Source of the DNA: Benincasa hispida
Lineage: Eukaryota > Streptophyta > Magnoliopsida > Cucurbitales > Cucurbitaceae
DNA: 64,000 nt
Reading direction: 5' to 3'
NCBI RefSeq assembly: GCF_009727055.1
Contig: NC_052354.1
Span: 45,405,348-45,469,347, forward strand
Shown here: piece after piece, positions 34,641 through 47,375 of the stretch
How positions within the stretch are numbered: the first letter of the stretch is position 1
How the letters are laid out: each line of letters opens with the position of its first letter
Position numbers and translations under genes: made by a program
The notes under the pieces: generated by a model
What the model was told of the DNA's origin: nothing
Databases searched by the model: none
What the model saw: the letters and a program-made list of their open reading frames with translations, nothing else

Positions 34641-35646
34641 TGAAGATTGCAAAGTTCCAAAACTCGCGCTACAAACCTCTCCTAAATAGCTCAACACGAA
34701 CTATTTGATTCCCTATACTACTGTTCGCATGAAGGTTTTTGGAGAAACTTGTTTCGTGGAGTGGAACTTGTGTTGATGTTGATGTTGATTTGATGTCATG
34801 TGGTTCGATCTATAGTACTTAATCCTCTTATTCTCTCTCAGTTGGATGCGTACGCTTGACTTGAAGAAGTAGAGCACATGATTTTCTTGAAGTTGAAGTC
34901 TTGAAATAGTCCTAGTGTGCAGCTTCAGGAGTTTAGGAGTCTTTTGATTGTTAGGAGAATTCTCTCTGTGCTATCTGGAATGTAGAATTGCTTACCTCAC
35001 GAATGAAGAGAGTTCCCCTATTTATAAAGTTCTCTGGTGGGCTTCGTGGTCTTGGGCTTGGTTGGTCCATGGGCTTGGCCCTTGGGCCCAATTAGTTAGA
35101 CTTGGACCTACTTTGGCCTTTGGGCCAAATTAAGTAAACTATAATATCAAATTGGGCCAAATTAATTTCACTCAATAGAACGTTTGGGATGAAAACACGC
35201 GACATCATCGGATTTTGTCAATTTATGTCTTCAACTTCGATTTGGGGACACGTGTCAATTTCTAATTGGTCTCAACAATTATTTAGAGTTTCGTCAATAA
35301 TTTAGTGAATGACGGGGAAATTTGTGATTGGTCCAAGATTTCTCCTTCAACAAATGCCCTTTCGAGATTTATACACATATGTGGGTGGATGAATCTTGAA
35401 AAAAATGAAGTTGGAGTCAAAATACAAGTTATTTGCTCTTAATTTAAACTCCATTTGATGTGTCAGCCAAACTATGAATTTAGTACTAGAATTTGGGATA
35501 AATTTTGAAATATGGCGAAATTTTAATTTGAGATTTTGCCTCCAATTTAATGTTATTTTGCATATTCAATATCAATTAAATTTAATGTTATTTTGCATAT
35601 TCAATATTTATTAAAACATAGTACAATATTTTATGATAATGCTGTC
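34641..35646 (+). repeat. LTR- or leader-like sequence before copia element
   Basis: Several TGGGCC/GGCCCA strings (35046-35165) and ACACGTGTC (35249) stand out in GC-richer DNA. This style is found in plant LTRs and promoters. A direct repeat (AATTTAATGTTATTTTGCAT) occurs at 35547 and 35580. The region does not match the 3' LTR at 40220-40715, so it is not the partner LTR of the next element, whose 5' LTR seems lost. The open frame 34948-35133 is not recognised. Confidence 0.35.
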
Positions 35647-38600
35647 ATGACAAATCTCACAAAATTAGAATTTTTCGCCCTTGATATTAAGGTAATAATT
35701 ATTTGTCATGGGTATTTGATACCGAAATTCACCTAGATGCTACGAACTTAGGAGAAACAATTAAAGAAGAAAATACGACATCCAGTCAGGACAAAGCAAA
35801 AGCTATGATTTTCCTCCGTCATCATCTCCAATAGTGATTAAAAATAGAATAGCTTACAATAAAAGATCCCCATATATTGTGGAAAATTTTGAAAAAAAGG
35901 TATGATCATCAAAAGACAAATTCTTCCTAAAGCCCGTTATGAGTGGATGCATTTGAGGCTACAAGATTTTAAATCAGTAAGTGATTACAATTCCGCATTA
36001 TTCAAAATCAGTTCAAAATTATTGTTATGTGGGGAAAAAATTACTGATGTCGATATGTTAGAGAAGACATTTTCTACATTTTATGTCTCAAATATGCTCC
36101 TACAATAGCAATATCGAGAAAAAAGTTTTAAACAGTATTTTGAACATGTCTTCATGTGGTCAAACAAAATAACGAGTTATTAATGAAAAATCAGGAATCT
36201 CGACCAACCGGAACGATACCATTTTCTGAAGTGAATGCTGTGAATTTTAATAATAATCGTGGTCGAGGTCGTGACCATGGCAGAGGAAGAAATAATTATT
36301 ATGTTCGTGGTGGTCGTTCTAATAATTTAAATTTTAAAAGAATCACACAAAATGGTGATCACAAAGAAAAAACTCCACAAGATAAAAGTTCAAAAAGTGT
36401 TGAAAATAAATGCTTTCGATACGGAATGACTGGGTATTGGTCACATACCTGTCGTATGTCAAAATACTTAGTTGACCTCTATCAAGCCTCCCTAAAGGAA
36501 AAAAGAAAAAAATGTGGAAGCAGATTTTGCATACTAGGATAATGATATATTTGACCTATCTCATATGATAAATTTGGATGTGGCAAACTTCTTTGAATCT
36601 CCTGAAGAGAAGATTGGCATAGTTGATGGAACATCAAGTGTTTCTTTTGATTTTGAGAATATCTAGACTTATGTTATTGTTTTCTTTTACCTATCTTCAT
36701 GTTTCTTTTAGTAACTTTTGTATATTTTAAGTGTTGTTTTTCTTATTTTAATTATTTTCTTTTAATAAAGAAAAATGGATCATTTTCATATGTTGGGTGT
36801 TTAAAAAATGAGCAAAGAAGATTTATGTCTGGTAGACAGTGCAACTACACACAATAAAAGTAAATACAATATCAGGTTCTACAAACTTGATCAAAGGTTT
36901 TGGAAAAGCAAATATTATTTTGCCTAGAGGAACAAAATTTACAATTGATAATGCATTGTTCTCTAGTCAATTAAAGAGAAATCTTCTAAGTTTTAAAGAT
37001 ATACGTTGCAATGGTTATCATATTAAGACTGATAGTAAGAATCATATGGAATATCTATATATCATATCCACTGTCTCAAATGAAAACATATATTAGAAGA
37101 GTTGTCTGCTTTATCTTCTAGATTATATTATACTCATATACGAGTAATTGAAACACAACATTGAACCTGAAGTTCATGAATCCAGACATATTTACAATTT
37201 GACATGACCGATTGGATCATCCAGAATCTATAATGATAAGAAGAATTATTGAGAATTCAAATGGACACCTATTAAAGAACCAGAAGTTTCTTCAATCTAA
37301 TGAATTATCATGTGGTGGTTGCTCTCAAGAAAAATTGATAATTAGACCATCACCAGCTAAAGTGGGAACTGAATTACCTGCATTTTTAGAACGAATTCAT
37401 GGTGATATATGTGGACCTATTAACCCACCAAGTGGACCTATTAGATATTTTATGGTATTAATAGATGCATCCAGTAGATGGTCAGATGTGTGTTTATTAT
37501 CAAGTCGAAATCTTACACATTTGCAAGATTACTTGCTCAAATAATTAAGTTAAGAGCACACTTTCCTGATTATACAATTAAGACCATTCATCTTGATAAT
37601 GCTGGTGAATTTACATCTCAGGCTTTTAATAATTATTGTAGGACAATTGGGATAAGTGTTGAACATCCTGTAGCTCATGTTTATACCCAAAATGGTTTAG
37701 CAGAATCATTTTTAAAACGTTTACAATTAATTGCAAGACCATTACTTATGAGAACTAAGCTTCCTTCATCTGTATGAGGGCATCACTTGTACGCATTAGG
37801 CCAGTATCTTATCATAAGTACTTGCCATTACAATTAGATTATAGTCATGAGCCAAATATTTTCCATCTAAGAATTTTTTTTGTGTGCAGTATATGTTCCA
37901 ATTGCTCCACCACAACGCACTAAGATAGGTCCTCAAATGAGGTTAGGAATATATGTTGGATATGATTCCCCATCAATTATTAAATATCTTTAACCCCTGA
38001 AGGGTGATGTATTTACTGCACGATTTGCTGATTGTCATTTTAATGAGACAAATTTTTCAACATTTGGGGGAGGAATTAAGAAGTTGGAAAAAGAAATTAC
38101 ATGGAATGCATCATTATTGTCTCATTTAGATCCCTGTACCAATGTGAACTTGAAGTTCAAAACATAATTCATTTGCAAAATATAGCAAATCAACTACCAG
38201 ATGCATTTATAGATACAAAGAAAGTAACTAAGTCACATATACCAAGTTGCAAATGTTCCATCAAAAATTGATATCTTAACACAACAAGTTATCACTAATG
38301 AGCCTGGAACACGCCAGAAATGTGGTAGACTAGTGGGTTTCAAAGATAAAAATCCTCGAAAGCGAAAAATAATTAATGGTGAAAAAACTTGGTTGGGGAT
38401 GTAAATAACCATAAAGAAATCCTTGACATGACTAGTGAGGAAGGTGAAATACCTAAAGATAATAATGAGATTTCAATAAACTATGTCATGTAAGGAAAAA
38501 GATGGAATCGAACTAATGTAATTATTGACAACATTTTTGCGTATAATGTTTCTTTTGATATTATATCTAAAAATGAGGATCCTAAACACAAATTTGTTGA

Positions 38601-40110
38601 AGAATGTCGACATAGAAAATATTAGCTTTAGTGGAAAGAAGCAATCAAGGTAGAATTAGAATCGTTTTCAAAACGTCAAGTTTTTGGACCAATAGTCCGA
38701 ACACCAAAAGGTGTTAAACTTATGTGATATAAATTGGTATATTTATGAAGAAAAGAAATGAAAATAATGAGGTCACAAAATATAAATCAAGAATAGTTGC
38801 ACAAGGTTTTTCACAAACACCTGGTATTGATTTTGAGGAGACATATTCTCTGATAGTGGAAGCAATTACATTAAGATATTTAATTGGTTTGACTGTATAT
38901 AAAAGTCTGGATATGCATCTTATGGATGTAGTCACAGTATACTTATATGGATCTCTTGATAATGATATTTATATGATAACCTTAGAAGAATTTTAGGTAC
39001 CTGAAACATATACATCAAATTCCCGGGTATGGTATTCAATAAAATTACAGAGATCACTATATGGATTGAAACAATTAGGACGGATGTGGTACAATCTCCT
39101 GGGTGGATATTTATTGAAAAAAGGATATCAAAATAATCCAATATGTCCGTGTATTTTTATAAAGAAATCACAATCAGGATTTGTTATTATAACTGTACAT
39201 GTTAAAGACTTGTATATAATGGGAACTCCTGAAGAGCTTCTAACGGCAATAAAATATCTTAAGAAATAATTTGAGATGAAAGATTTTAGAAAAATAAAAT
39301 TTTACCTTGGTTTGCAAATTGAACATTTAGCAGATAGAATATTTATTTATCAATCAAGTTATACAGGAAAAATTTTGAAAAGATTTTATATGGACAAAGC
39401 ACATCCATTAAATATTTCAATGCAAGTCCGCTTATTGGATATAAAGAAAGATATATTTCGACCTCGAGAAGATAATGAAGAGCTTCTTGGTTCTGAAGTA
39501 CCATATGTTAGTGCAATTGGTGCTCTTATATATCTTGCTAATAATACAATACCAGATATTATATTTTTAGTAAATTTATTAGCTAGATATAGTTCTTCTC
39601 CTACAAAAAGATATTAGAACGGAATTAAGCGTATACTCCGTTATCTTTGAAGAACAATAGATATGGGTTTGTTTTATTCAAATAAATCAAATTTTGATCT
39701 AGTTGGTTATACAGATTCTGGATATTTATCTTATCTACACAAAGCTAGATCTCAAACAGGTTATCTATTCACATGTGGAGGAACTGTTATATCATGGTGA
39801 TCGGTGAAATAGACTATAACGGCCACTTCTTCAAATCATGCTAAATTCTTGCAATTCACGAGGCTAGTCGAGAATGTGTATGGCTAAGGTCAATGACTCA
39901 GAACATTCGTGAAACGTGTGGCTTATCTTCTAATAAAAATCTTCCAATAATATCATACGAAGACAATACAGCTTGCATAGCTCAAATCAAAGGAGGATAT
40001 ATTAAAGGAGATAGAACAAAACATATTTCACCGAAACTTTTCTATACTCATGATCTTGAAGAAAATGGGACATCACTGTACAAAAAATTTGTTTGAAAGA
40101 TAACCTGTCA
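35647..40110 (+). pseudogene. Ty1/copia gag-pol relic
   Basis: Gag begins with ATG at 35647 (MTNLTKLEFFALDI) and continues, with frame changes, through HLDATNLGETIKEE and ARYEWMHLRLQDFKSVSDYN. The zinc knuckle reads CFRYGMTGYWSHTC, so its second cysteine is lost. The protease motif DSATTH is at about 36835. GAG-pre-integrase (HPESIMIRRIIENSNGH, CGGC) spans 37205-37345. The integrase core keeps its acidic triad (HGDICG, LDNAGEF, NGLAESF) at 37397-37710, but with frame changes and a stop. The reverse transcriptase near 38600-39270 has HVKD in place of YVDD (39198-39209). RNase H ends near 40110 (EDNTACIAQIKGGYIKGDRT). At least ten lesions make it dead. It is from a different copia lineage than the minus-strand element at 226-3476. 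Confidence 0.9.
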
Positions 40111-40204
40111 GACTTATTTACAAAAGTATTACCAATTGCAACTTTTGAAAAAATGGTGCACAACATTTGAATGCGACGACTCAGAGATTTAAGTGATGTT
40201 TTCG

Positions 40205-40214
40205 TGAGGGGGAG
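40205..40214 (+). other. Polypurine tract of copia element
   Basis: GAGGGGGAGTA lies between the end of RNase H and the start of the LTR-like sequence. Position and composition fit a plus-strand primer. Confidence 0.65.
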
Positions 40215-40219
40215 TAAAT

Positions 40220-40715
40220 ATATTGTATTCTTTTAGGAGTATATATTATATGAACTATGTACTCTTTTTCGTTCATTAGGATTTTTTCCAATTGGGTTTT
40301 TCCTAGTAAGATTTTAACGAGGTATATTTCATATATATATGGTCATTTAAGGAGGAGTATTATGAATACTATAATAATAAATAGATGCCCACTGCTTAGT
40401 GTCCCAAAACCATGTGTCACCCTTCATGTTGTCCATGTGCCTTGTAATTATTTATACTTGGTGTCCATGTAAGTCCACATTCTACTTGCCACTTTGCCTA
40501 TAAATAGCGACATTTGGTGAATCTTAAAATCACACAGCCATTGGTAAGAAATTCACTTCAAATTCCACTAAATTTCTATTATTCAATTTTATAATTTTAG
40601 TTATTTCATGATTTTTAATTTTTTTTATTTTAAATTATGTTTTTTTTTATTATTATTATTATTATATTATATTTTCTCCATATCCGTGTTCTCTTCAATT
40701 TTACAACATATCTAT
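40220..40715 (+). repeat. 3' LTR of copia element (short)
   Basis: It starts near ATTGTATTCTTTTAG and contains the copia-typical AATTGGGTTTTTCCTAGTAAG and TTTTAACGAGGTA strings, then a promoter-like CCTATAAATAGC at about 40498. The right edge is uncertain. With about 500 bp this LTR is far shorter than the 1.6-2.2 kb LTRs of the other copia family here. The frame 40257-40472 is part of it. Confidence 0.65.
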
Positions 40716-42383
40716 TAGATATCTACACAATGAAAATAATTGGCTTCCCATATTCTATAATATGGATATAAAAGCCTACCTTCATGCTTTCTATACTTCT
40801 TCTTTTTGTCTTGATTTTTTTTTCTCTAAACATTGGCTCGATTTGGAGACTCACAATTAAAAGAAAGGTAATGGCACCAATAATTTGTAGATTACTAATA
40901 AAGAGTATGAGGTCCATTGATTTTTCTAATGTGGGTGCTTCTTTTGGGTTTAAAATTTTTGATCGACTCCCAATTTCTTTTTATTGGACCAAATGCTCAT
41001 TTGGACTTTATGGACTTTGATACCATATTTGATAGTATGAAGTGTCTTTTGCTCATTTTGTTGTTAACTTACTTGTAATACTAATTTGTATATTCTCTGA
41101 ATTAGTAATAAGATCTATAGCAGAATTTTAGGTTTCAATTGAAAAAATGGTAAAACGAAAATTTAATAAGAATTTTAGCAAATCTATTGTGAAGCACATG
41201 ATCTGACTTTTTTTTATTCCTTATTTGCCTTCAATATGATCTGTATTACAAATAGTGTAATTGTTGAAGACTGAGTTACTAATATTTATATGTACAGTGT
41301 AATTATTAACTATTGAGTTATTAGTTTTCATCCGAATCGGATTAAATAAAAACCAGAAAAAAAAATCGTGGACGCTATATATTTTTGCATCTAAACAATA
41401 ATCATTCCTAGTTTTTCTCTCCAAATATCTCTCTTCGAATATATTCCGAATTTGATTAATATTTTTTTTTCATTTAAACAAATAATCCCTCCGAATTTTT
41501 TTTCCCAAATAGATTTAGTTTTATCTAATTAATTTTTTATTTCTTTACCTTTTTGTTATAAGATTCAATGTTTATCTAAATCTTTTTTCATTTATTTATA
41601 CATATTGTTATTTATTTGTTTTCATCTTTTTTCAATACATTCGTTTGTATTCTTATCATGTTTTATTTCATATTATATTAATATAAAGTTATGAGATTTA
41701 GTTAATCTATATTTTACACATAAAATGTAGTTATAGTGTGAAGTTATAAGGGTTTTGACCATCAATTTTCATAATTCTTAATTATAATGTTGTATTGTAT
41801 CTTCCTAAAGCTCCACTAATATCAATATATTCTGAAAATTAGCTTATATACATTTACAAATATAGTGTAGTAGTAATATAAAGTTATTAAATTTAACTAA
41901 TTTACCTTTATACATACAATATAATTGTAATGTAAAGTTATAAGATTTTTTATATAACACCCTAACCTTTCAAAAATAGTTATTTTCAATCAATTCGAAT
42001 TTAGTTATAGATTTTGTCTTTGTTATTTATTTTTGAAATACGTGTATGTTTGATAAAATCAAAATTTGACTTAATTTGACTTTAATAGATGTTGGAGATC
42101 TAATAAACTAAATTTACAATAGATTGAACTAAAATATTTTAGTTTTCAAAATTTTGAATGCAAGTTTCATCATCTTAGGAGTTTAATGTATTTCTTTTAA
42201 TTTTAATTTTGTTAAACCAAAAATTGAGTTTATTGGGAAGGATATAAGATATAAGAAAATATTGATATATTTGGAATTTAAGATGGAAAAGATAAATTTT
42301 ATTATTATTATTATTATTATTGTTATTATTATATTTAAATAAATTTTTTAGATTAGAATAACATATAAAAAGAAAAGAAAAGG
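40716..42383. other. AT-rich DNA, no supported gene
   Basis: Two or three diverged copies of a block with AAAGTTAT(G/T)A(G/A)ATTTA...ATGTAGTTATAGTG...AAGTTATAAG occur at 41690-41755 and 41875-41945, with a weaker one near 41250. An (ATT)n run lies at 42299-42335. The open frames 40784-41020 and 41221-41424 have no recognisable domain. Confidence 0.4.

Positions 42384-42420
<37 letters not shown>
42384..42420. repeat. A37 homopolymer
   Basis: Thirty-seven consecutive A residues end abruptly at CTAGTTATC. Either a retroposon poly(A) tail or simple-sequence expansion could explain it. Confidence 0.95.
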
Positions 42421-42422
<2 letters not shown>

Positions 42423-42772
42423 AGTTATCTAACAGCCCCAGAAAGCCGCCCCACTCCCCGCGAGCCCTATCCTCCACCTACGCATCAAGAACAATACAGT
42501 GTGCTTCATGCCATCATCTCTGTCATTCTACTGAACTGCAGTCTATCACACGCCATCGACCATCTCATGTCATAGTTTTTCGTTGAGACCGTTGCCGTCT
42601 TATAAGTTAATTTCGATAAGTACTATGGATCTTCCTATCTCATTCACTCTCCTTTTCTCATTTTCTCTTTCACTCTTCAGATCTCTTTTCCACTGCTATT
42701 TACCAAACACCATCACTACTATTGTGGTCGTAAGAGGAATCAGCCAGCAATATTTAGGTGATATTTAGGTGA
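42421..42772 (+). other. GC-richer exon-like segment with 5' splice site
   Basis: Base composition changes sharply after the A37 run (CAGCCCCAGAAAGCCGCCCC, CCCCGCGAGCCC). Pyrimidine-rich leader sequence follows (CTCTCCTTTTCTC). At the end, ATATTTAG is followed by GTGAGTATC, a strong plant 5' splice site at 42769. This looks like a first, mostly non-coding exon of a gene or non-coding RNA. No downstream exon is recognised in the next 2 kb, so it may be orphaned. The 61-codon frame at 42583 has no known domain. Confidence 0.35.
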
Positions 42773-44584
42773 GTATCAGTAGCTTTTCTTTTTGTAGATT
42801 TTTGTTCAAGTTCTAGTTTTTCTATGATGTGATTGACTTCAATTAAATTAAGGATTGTTTTAGAGTTTGGCGATAATTTTAGCTGTTGTCTAACAAAGGG
42901 TGTTCGAGGACGTCTAGAGGTCTAATTTAAATTTAATGCAATATTATAGTATATTTGCATAATAATACAGTGTATTTGCACATAATTGGCTTTTTTGGAT
43001 TTGCTTTAATTTGTGATGTATGATTTTATCAGGTTTAGTGAGCAGAGATAATTTAGATGTTTGTTAATTAATAATTTTTATTTTAAAAAGTTGTTTTATT
43101 ATTTTTACGATTTTGAAATTTTTTTACTATTTTTTTCAAATGAAACTTTAAAATTTACTATTTATCTTGTCTACTTTAAGATGAATTGCTCCAAAAAAAT
43201 CCATACCATTTTAACTTTGTGTCTGAATTCTTCTTTTTAACTCTCTCAATCTTTCTTAACTCGATCTTCATTGTCCCCATCCTCTATATGGTAGGAGCAT
43301 GTGTCTGATTTTTTGGTTGAATATGACAGTAGTCTGCATCATTCAATTTGTATCATAGGGGAGAGAAATTTAACTTGTTTTAAATATTGAATTAACTAAC
43401 AAACTCATGTTTGTTGTTTTACTCACATTTAATTAAAATCACAAAATTTTACGTTCCATGCACATGTTTCTTACTAGTTATATATAAATTGGCGATTATA
43501 GGAGAATTTTTTTTTCCCTTACTTTTTTCTTAATTAAATTCCTATTTTTATTTACCCTTTCGAGATGAGACACACCTCTTCATGTGTACATATCTTTTGA
43601 TTCTAATAGGTACGATTGATATCGATATGATATAGCTATTCCAGATGGGACATTATTTCCGTGTATGTGTCTATTTAATTCAATAGATACAAATGTTAGT
43701 AATGATTTGTGACTGTCTAAGTGAATGTGGATACATATATGCTAGTGGGTTCTTTCACTTATGGGTAAGATGTATTTGTTTACGATCTTAAAAAGAGGAT
43801 TTCATCCCATCCAAGTTTAGAGGGAAAAAAAATAATAGAAAGACAAATGATTTAATAGTTAAGTACTTTTATAAATAAACATTAGAATACATTAAAACTA
43901 ATGATTTAAGTGCATTGATAAAATTGGCAAACGTGTGAAATATTTTTTTATGACAAGTTTCGAAATCATTTTTTGTCAATTTATTTCTAAAAAATACTTT
44001 TAAAAAATTGATCTCTTTAAAAATAATACTTAAAGAATTGACAACTTTGTATTGAATTAAAATAATAGTAGATATTCTTTTTAAAATTTTGGTTTGAAAA
44101 TTTAATGATTAAATCATTTTTAAAACTAAAAGTATAAAATGATATTGAAGCCTAATAAATTTAATAATACACTCATCAAATCGACAAATGACAAGAACGT
44201 GAGAAGTTAGAATATGAAAATGTTTAAATATAAATAATTTCCTCAATTTAATTTGAAAAAATTTAATTCTAAGAGATTTATGATATTCACTTTAATTAAA
44301 ATTAATAACAAAATCGCATAAGATTTAGAGAAGAATTTAATAATTTTACAATTTTACTTCAATTCTGATAACTATATAAAGAGTTGGTTCTTCAACTTTT
44401 TCTAAAAGAAAAAATAAATAATAAATAATAAAAATTGTGCCTTGCAACCTTCTCCTTCAACTCTACCATAACAATTATTCAAGAAAAAGTTGTTAGTTTG
44501 ATCATATTGGAAAATTGATGAACCTTTAACCTCATATTGATAATACACAAGTTGTATGTCAATTGAATTAGGAGTGTACATGAG
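42773..44584. other. AT-rich DNA, nothing recognised
   Basis: No domain, RNA gene or transposon end is seen. Pairs of similar strings (GGTACGATTGATATCGATATG; GGGACATTATTTCC) at 43610-43660 are too short to interpret. Confidence 0.45.
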
Positions 44585-44735
44585 TTGAGTTAGGTTGGAT
44601 TGGGGATATTTTTTTTATCATATCGAAAATTGGAGTTGGTTGGATTGGCAATGCAAAAGATCTAAATAGGGTCTTCCAACCTAACCCAACTCCACCCTTG
44701 AAATTCAAGTTGGGTTGAGTTGTGGATTATAACTC
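44585..44735. repeat. Inverted repeat rich in TTGGGTTG/CAACCCAA
   Basis: GAGTTGAGTTAGGTTGGA near 44585 pairs with TTCCAACCTAACCCAACTC near 44677. Another TTGGGTTGAGTTG follows at 44710. It forms a hairpin and looks like a small fold-back transposon or its remnant. Confidence 0.5.
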
Positions 44736-46047
44736 ATTTTTTCTTTTTAATTAAAAATATGTACATTTATCTATAACACATAACTAATCACTAAAATCTC
44801 AGAAAATTCAGATGTTAAATATAAAATATCTATGATATTTATTACAAATTTTATACAAAAATAAATATAATAATAATTTTTTAAAAAATTGAAAACTCAC
44901 AAATTAATCAAACTACAAAAGTTAGTTTTAGTGGTGCACAAAAAGCGTTGTTGAAAGCCCAAAAATGCCACTAAAGGTATTAGCAACGCATAGAAGCGTG
45001 TCACTGTAAATGTCGTTGTTGCTGCATAGCTAAAGGTTTTAGTAGCCCATTTAGTGTGCACTGCTAAAAGTAGCCTTTTACTGGCGCATAAATGTCACTA
45101 AATATTAACTTTTAGCAACACATTATTTGTTACTATTTGTCTTATACAATGACGCTGACATTTTGTCATTGAAAGTTATATTTTAGCAACATATAAGACT
45201 GTTGCTAAATGTGGATCAATAGTCATTGTAAGTATCTTTTGCAACATATTTAAACATCAGTAAAATTAATAATTTGTGCCACTATAAATTTTTTTATGCT
45301 CTTTTTTAAAATACAATTTACTGACGTTATAGAAAATATCGATAAAAGTGTTTTATTAATTAAAAAATAATATACAATTTAATATATAAACCTGTTATAA
45401 ACTTTAAAATATAATCATCTTTTGAGCAAATCAAGAATCAAATAATCAATTTATATTTAAATCGAAAGTTATAATTGAAGATACATATTCCCAATATCAT
45501 AGACTATCGTTGAAATAAAATGAAATAATACTAACTTGGCTACAAGTTATATCAACAAACTTCGATAATATGAACACATTTAGTATCAGCACTAGCTATC
45601 ACAAAAAGAACAGTGGCTATCACAAGTTTTCATTACAAAAATTCCAATTGAAGGTTTTTGAAGCATTGCAATGTCATTGTGAAACAAAAGTATAAAATAC
45701 CAACACCAATTCTAACCATTCTCATCTTCAAACTGAACTTAAACATCTTGTACATGAGACCATCGAGACATCAAAGCTCACAAACAAAGAAGTGAAATAT
45801 GTAAGCATGTGAGGATAAAGAACTGATGGATGACCTCTAAATGTCATACTAAAAGGAACCAAACAAAATAATAATCCTAAATGTGATTCGGGTGAAGGGG
45901 GAGAGTCAAAAACACAACCATATTCTAAATATCAATAACAAAAAAAACCATGCAAAACATAAAAAACTCATACTAAACATTGTCAATGCAAGAAAACTCA
46001 TTAACATAGAACACAATACAAACAAGAAAACTCATGTTAGATGGATG

Positions 46048-46199
46048 ACTTCTTAGTATCATACTAAAAGGGACCAAACAAAGTAACTATCCTAAATATG
46101 ATTAGGAGGGGGGAGGGGGGAGANACTTCTTAGTATCATACTAAAAGGGACCAAACAAAGTAACTATCCTAAATATGATTAGGAGGGGGGAGGGGGGAG
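46048..46199. other. Exact repeat around a single N (likely artefact)
   Basis: The stretch from ACTTCTTAGTATC to the G-rich GGAGGGGGGAGGGGGG run occurs at 46048-46123 and again from 46125, separated only by N at 46124. The G-rich run probably blocked correct joining of contig ends. Confidence 0.8.
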
Positions 46200-46339
46200 G
46201 GGGAGTTAAAAGCACAACATAGAAAACTCATACTAAACATTGCCAATTCAAGAAAACTCATACTAAACATTGCCAATTCAAGAAAACTCATTAACATAGA
46301 ACATATATCCAACTAGAGTTCCAATATGAATCTCGTCCA

Positions 46340-46860
46340 CTCATTTGTCACGGTATTTTCGTGCTTCAGCTAAAGAGTTGTACTATTTATAAGTTTTATG
46401 GAGTGAACAATGGAAATCTCTATACAGTACACTCATCTCGTGCTCAAGATAATCTTGTACCGCAGGTTCATCAAAGTCTAAAATGAAGCAACTCTAATAT
46501 TAAAGGACAAAATAAGTTAGTTTCTATTTGAGCTAAAACAAACATTCTATTTCTTGAAAACTACACTTAAGTAGCTTACCAAAAGTCTTTCTATTATCTC
46601 CCTTTTCACCTCTTTAGAGACATTTGACCAATGTTCGCATTCAAGAGGTACTATTCCATATACCATGATCCCAATTTGAGAGTTCAATTTGGACGAATCC
46701 TTACAAATGAGTTTTCTATCTTCAACTTCAATTTTAATGGGAATGCGACCATTCTCTTGAACATATTTCTCAATTCCAACCCCTCTAGCCGCTCCTTGGA
46801 CCCTTGTTTTCGTATTAAAACCTACATGAGAAATATCAAATATTAAGACATCTAATGTTA
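46340..46860 (-). pseudogene. Ptta/En/Spm plant transposase fragment
   Basis: On the minus strand one exon reads RGVGIEKYVQENGRIPIKIE, SSKLNSQIGIMVYGIVPLE and CEHWSNVSKEVKREIIERLL (46600-46840). After a probable intron with an AT-rich middle, the next part reads FDEPAVQDYLEHEMSVLYRD and FHCSLHKTYK followed by a stop (46380-46490). These are typical of the Transposase_24/Ptta-En-Spm protein that accompanies TNP2 in plant CACTA elements, normally several hundred residues. Only about 140 residues remain and the second exon has stops. The frame at 47078-47269 (acidic, S/E/D-rich) may be its N-terminal linker. Confidence 0.72.
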
Positions 46861-47375
46861 TAAGAAACTAGAAGATTTATTCATAGACATGAAGAAATAC
46901 ACTGAATACTTGAATTTATCGAGGTGGACCCAACTTCTTGCTCGCTAGTAGCATCTTCTATACTGTTGTTTATTTGTTGGACGTTTGAGGTGGACCTACT
47001 GCGATTCCTAGTCCAAAACTTCTTGACGACATCCTACAACATGGCTAGAGTGATTGAAATCAAACTCTTAAGTAGTTTTATATAACCTTATAAATAGTTT
47101 TATAAGTCACTATCACAATCTTCATCAGTAACAATGTGTTTGAATGTATGCCCATTGACTCATCGCTAGAATGATCGAAATCAAACTCTTCTTCATCAAC
47201 CAATGCTTCATCAGTTGATGTTTGTTCACTACTTTCTACAAGCACATCTACTTGATTTCCAATAACCAAAGGTTAAACATCTTCTCTATTAGAAGCTTGT
47301 GAATCTAGATTATCCTCACCTCGAGGATAACATACGGATAAGGTTTCATCTAATATACCTTTAGTTTGAACCAAG

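Larger units (their letters stand above)
44911..47270 (-). mobile_element. En/Spm (CACTA) transposon relic
   Basis: The left end reads AACTACAAAA, close to the CACTACAAAA terminus of plant CACTA elements. It is followed at 44931-45310 by subterminal repeats around AGCAACGCAT, TTTTAGTGGTGCAC, TTTAGCAACA and GTTGCTAAA in both orientations, as is usual for this superfamily. The minus strand at 46340-46860 encodes remnants of the Ptta/En/Spm plant transposase. The right end is not found and may have been lost near the LTR at 47376. A duplicated 75-bp stretch around an N lies at 46048-46199. Confidence 0.75.
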
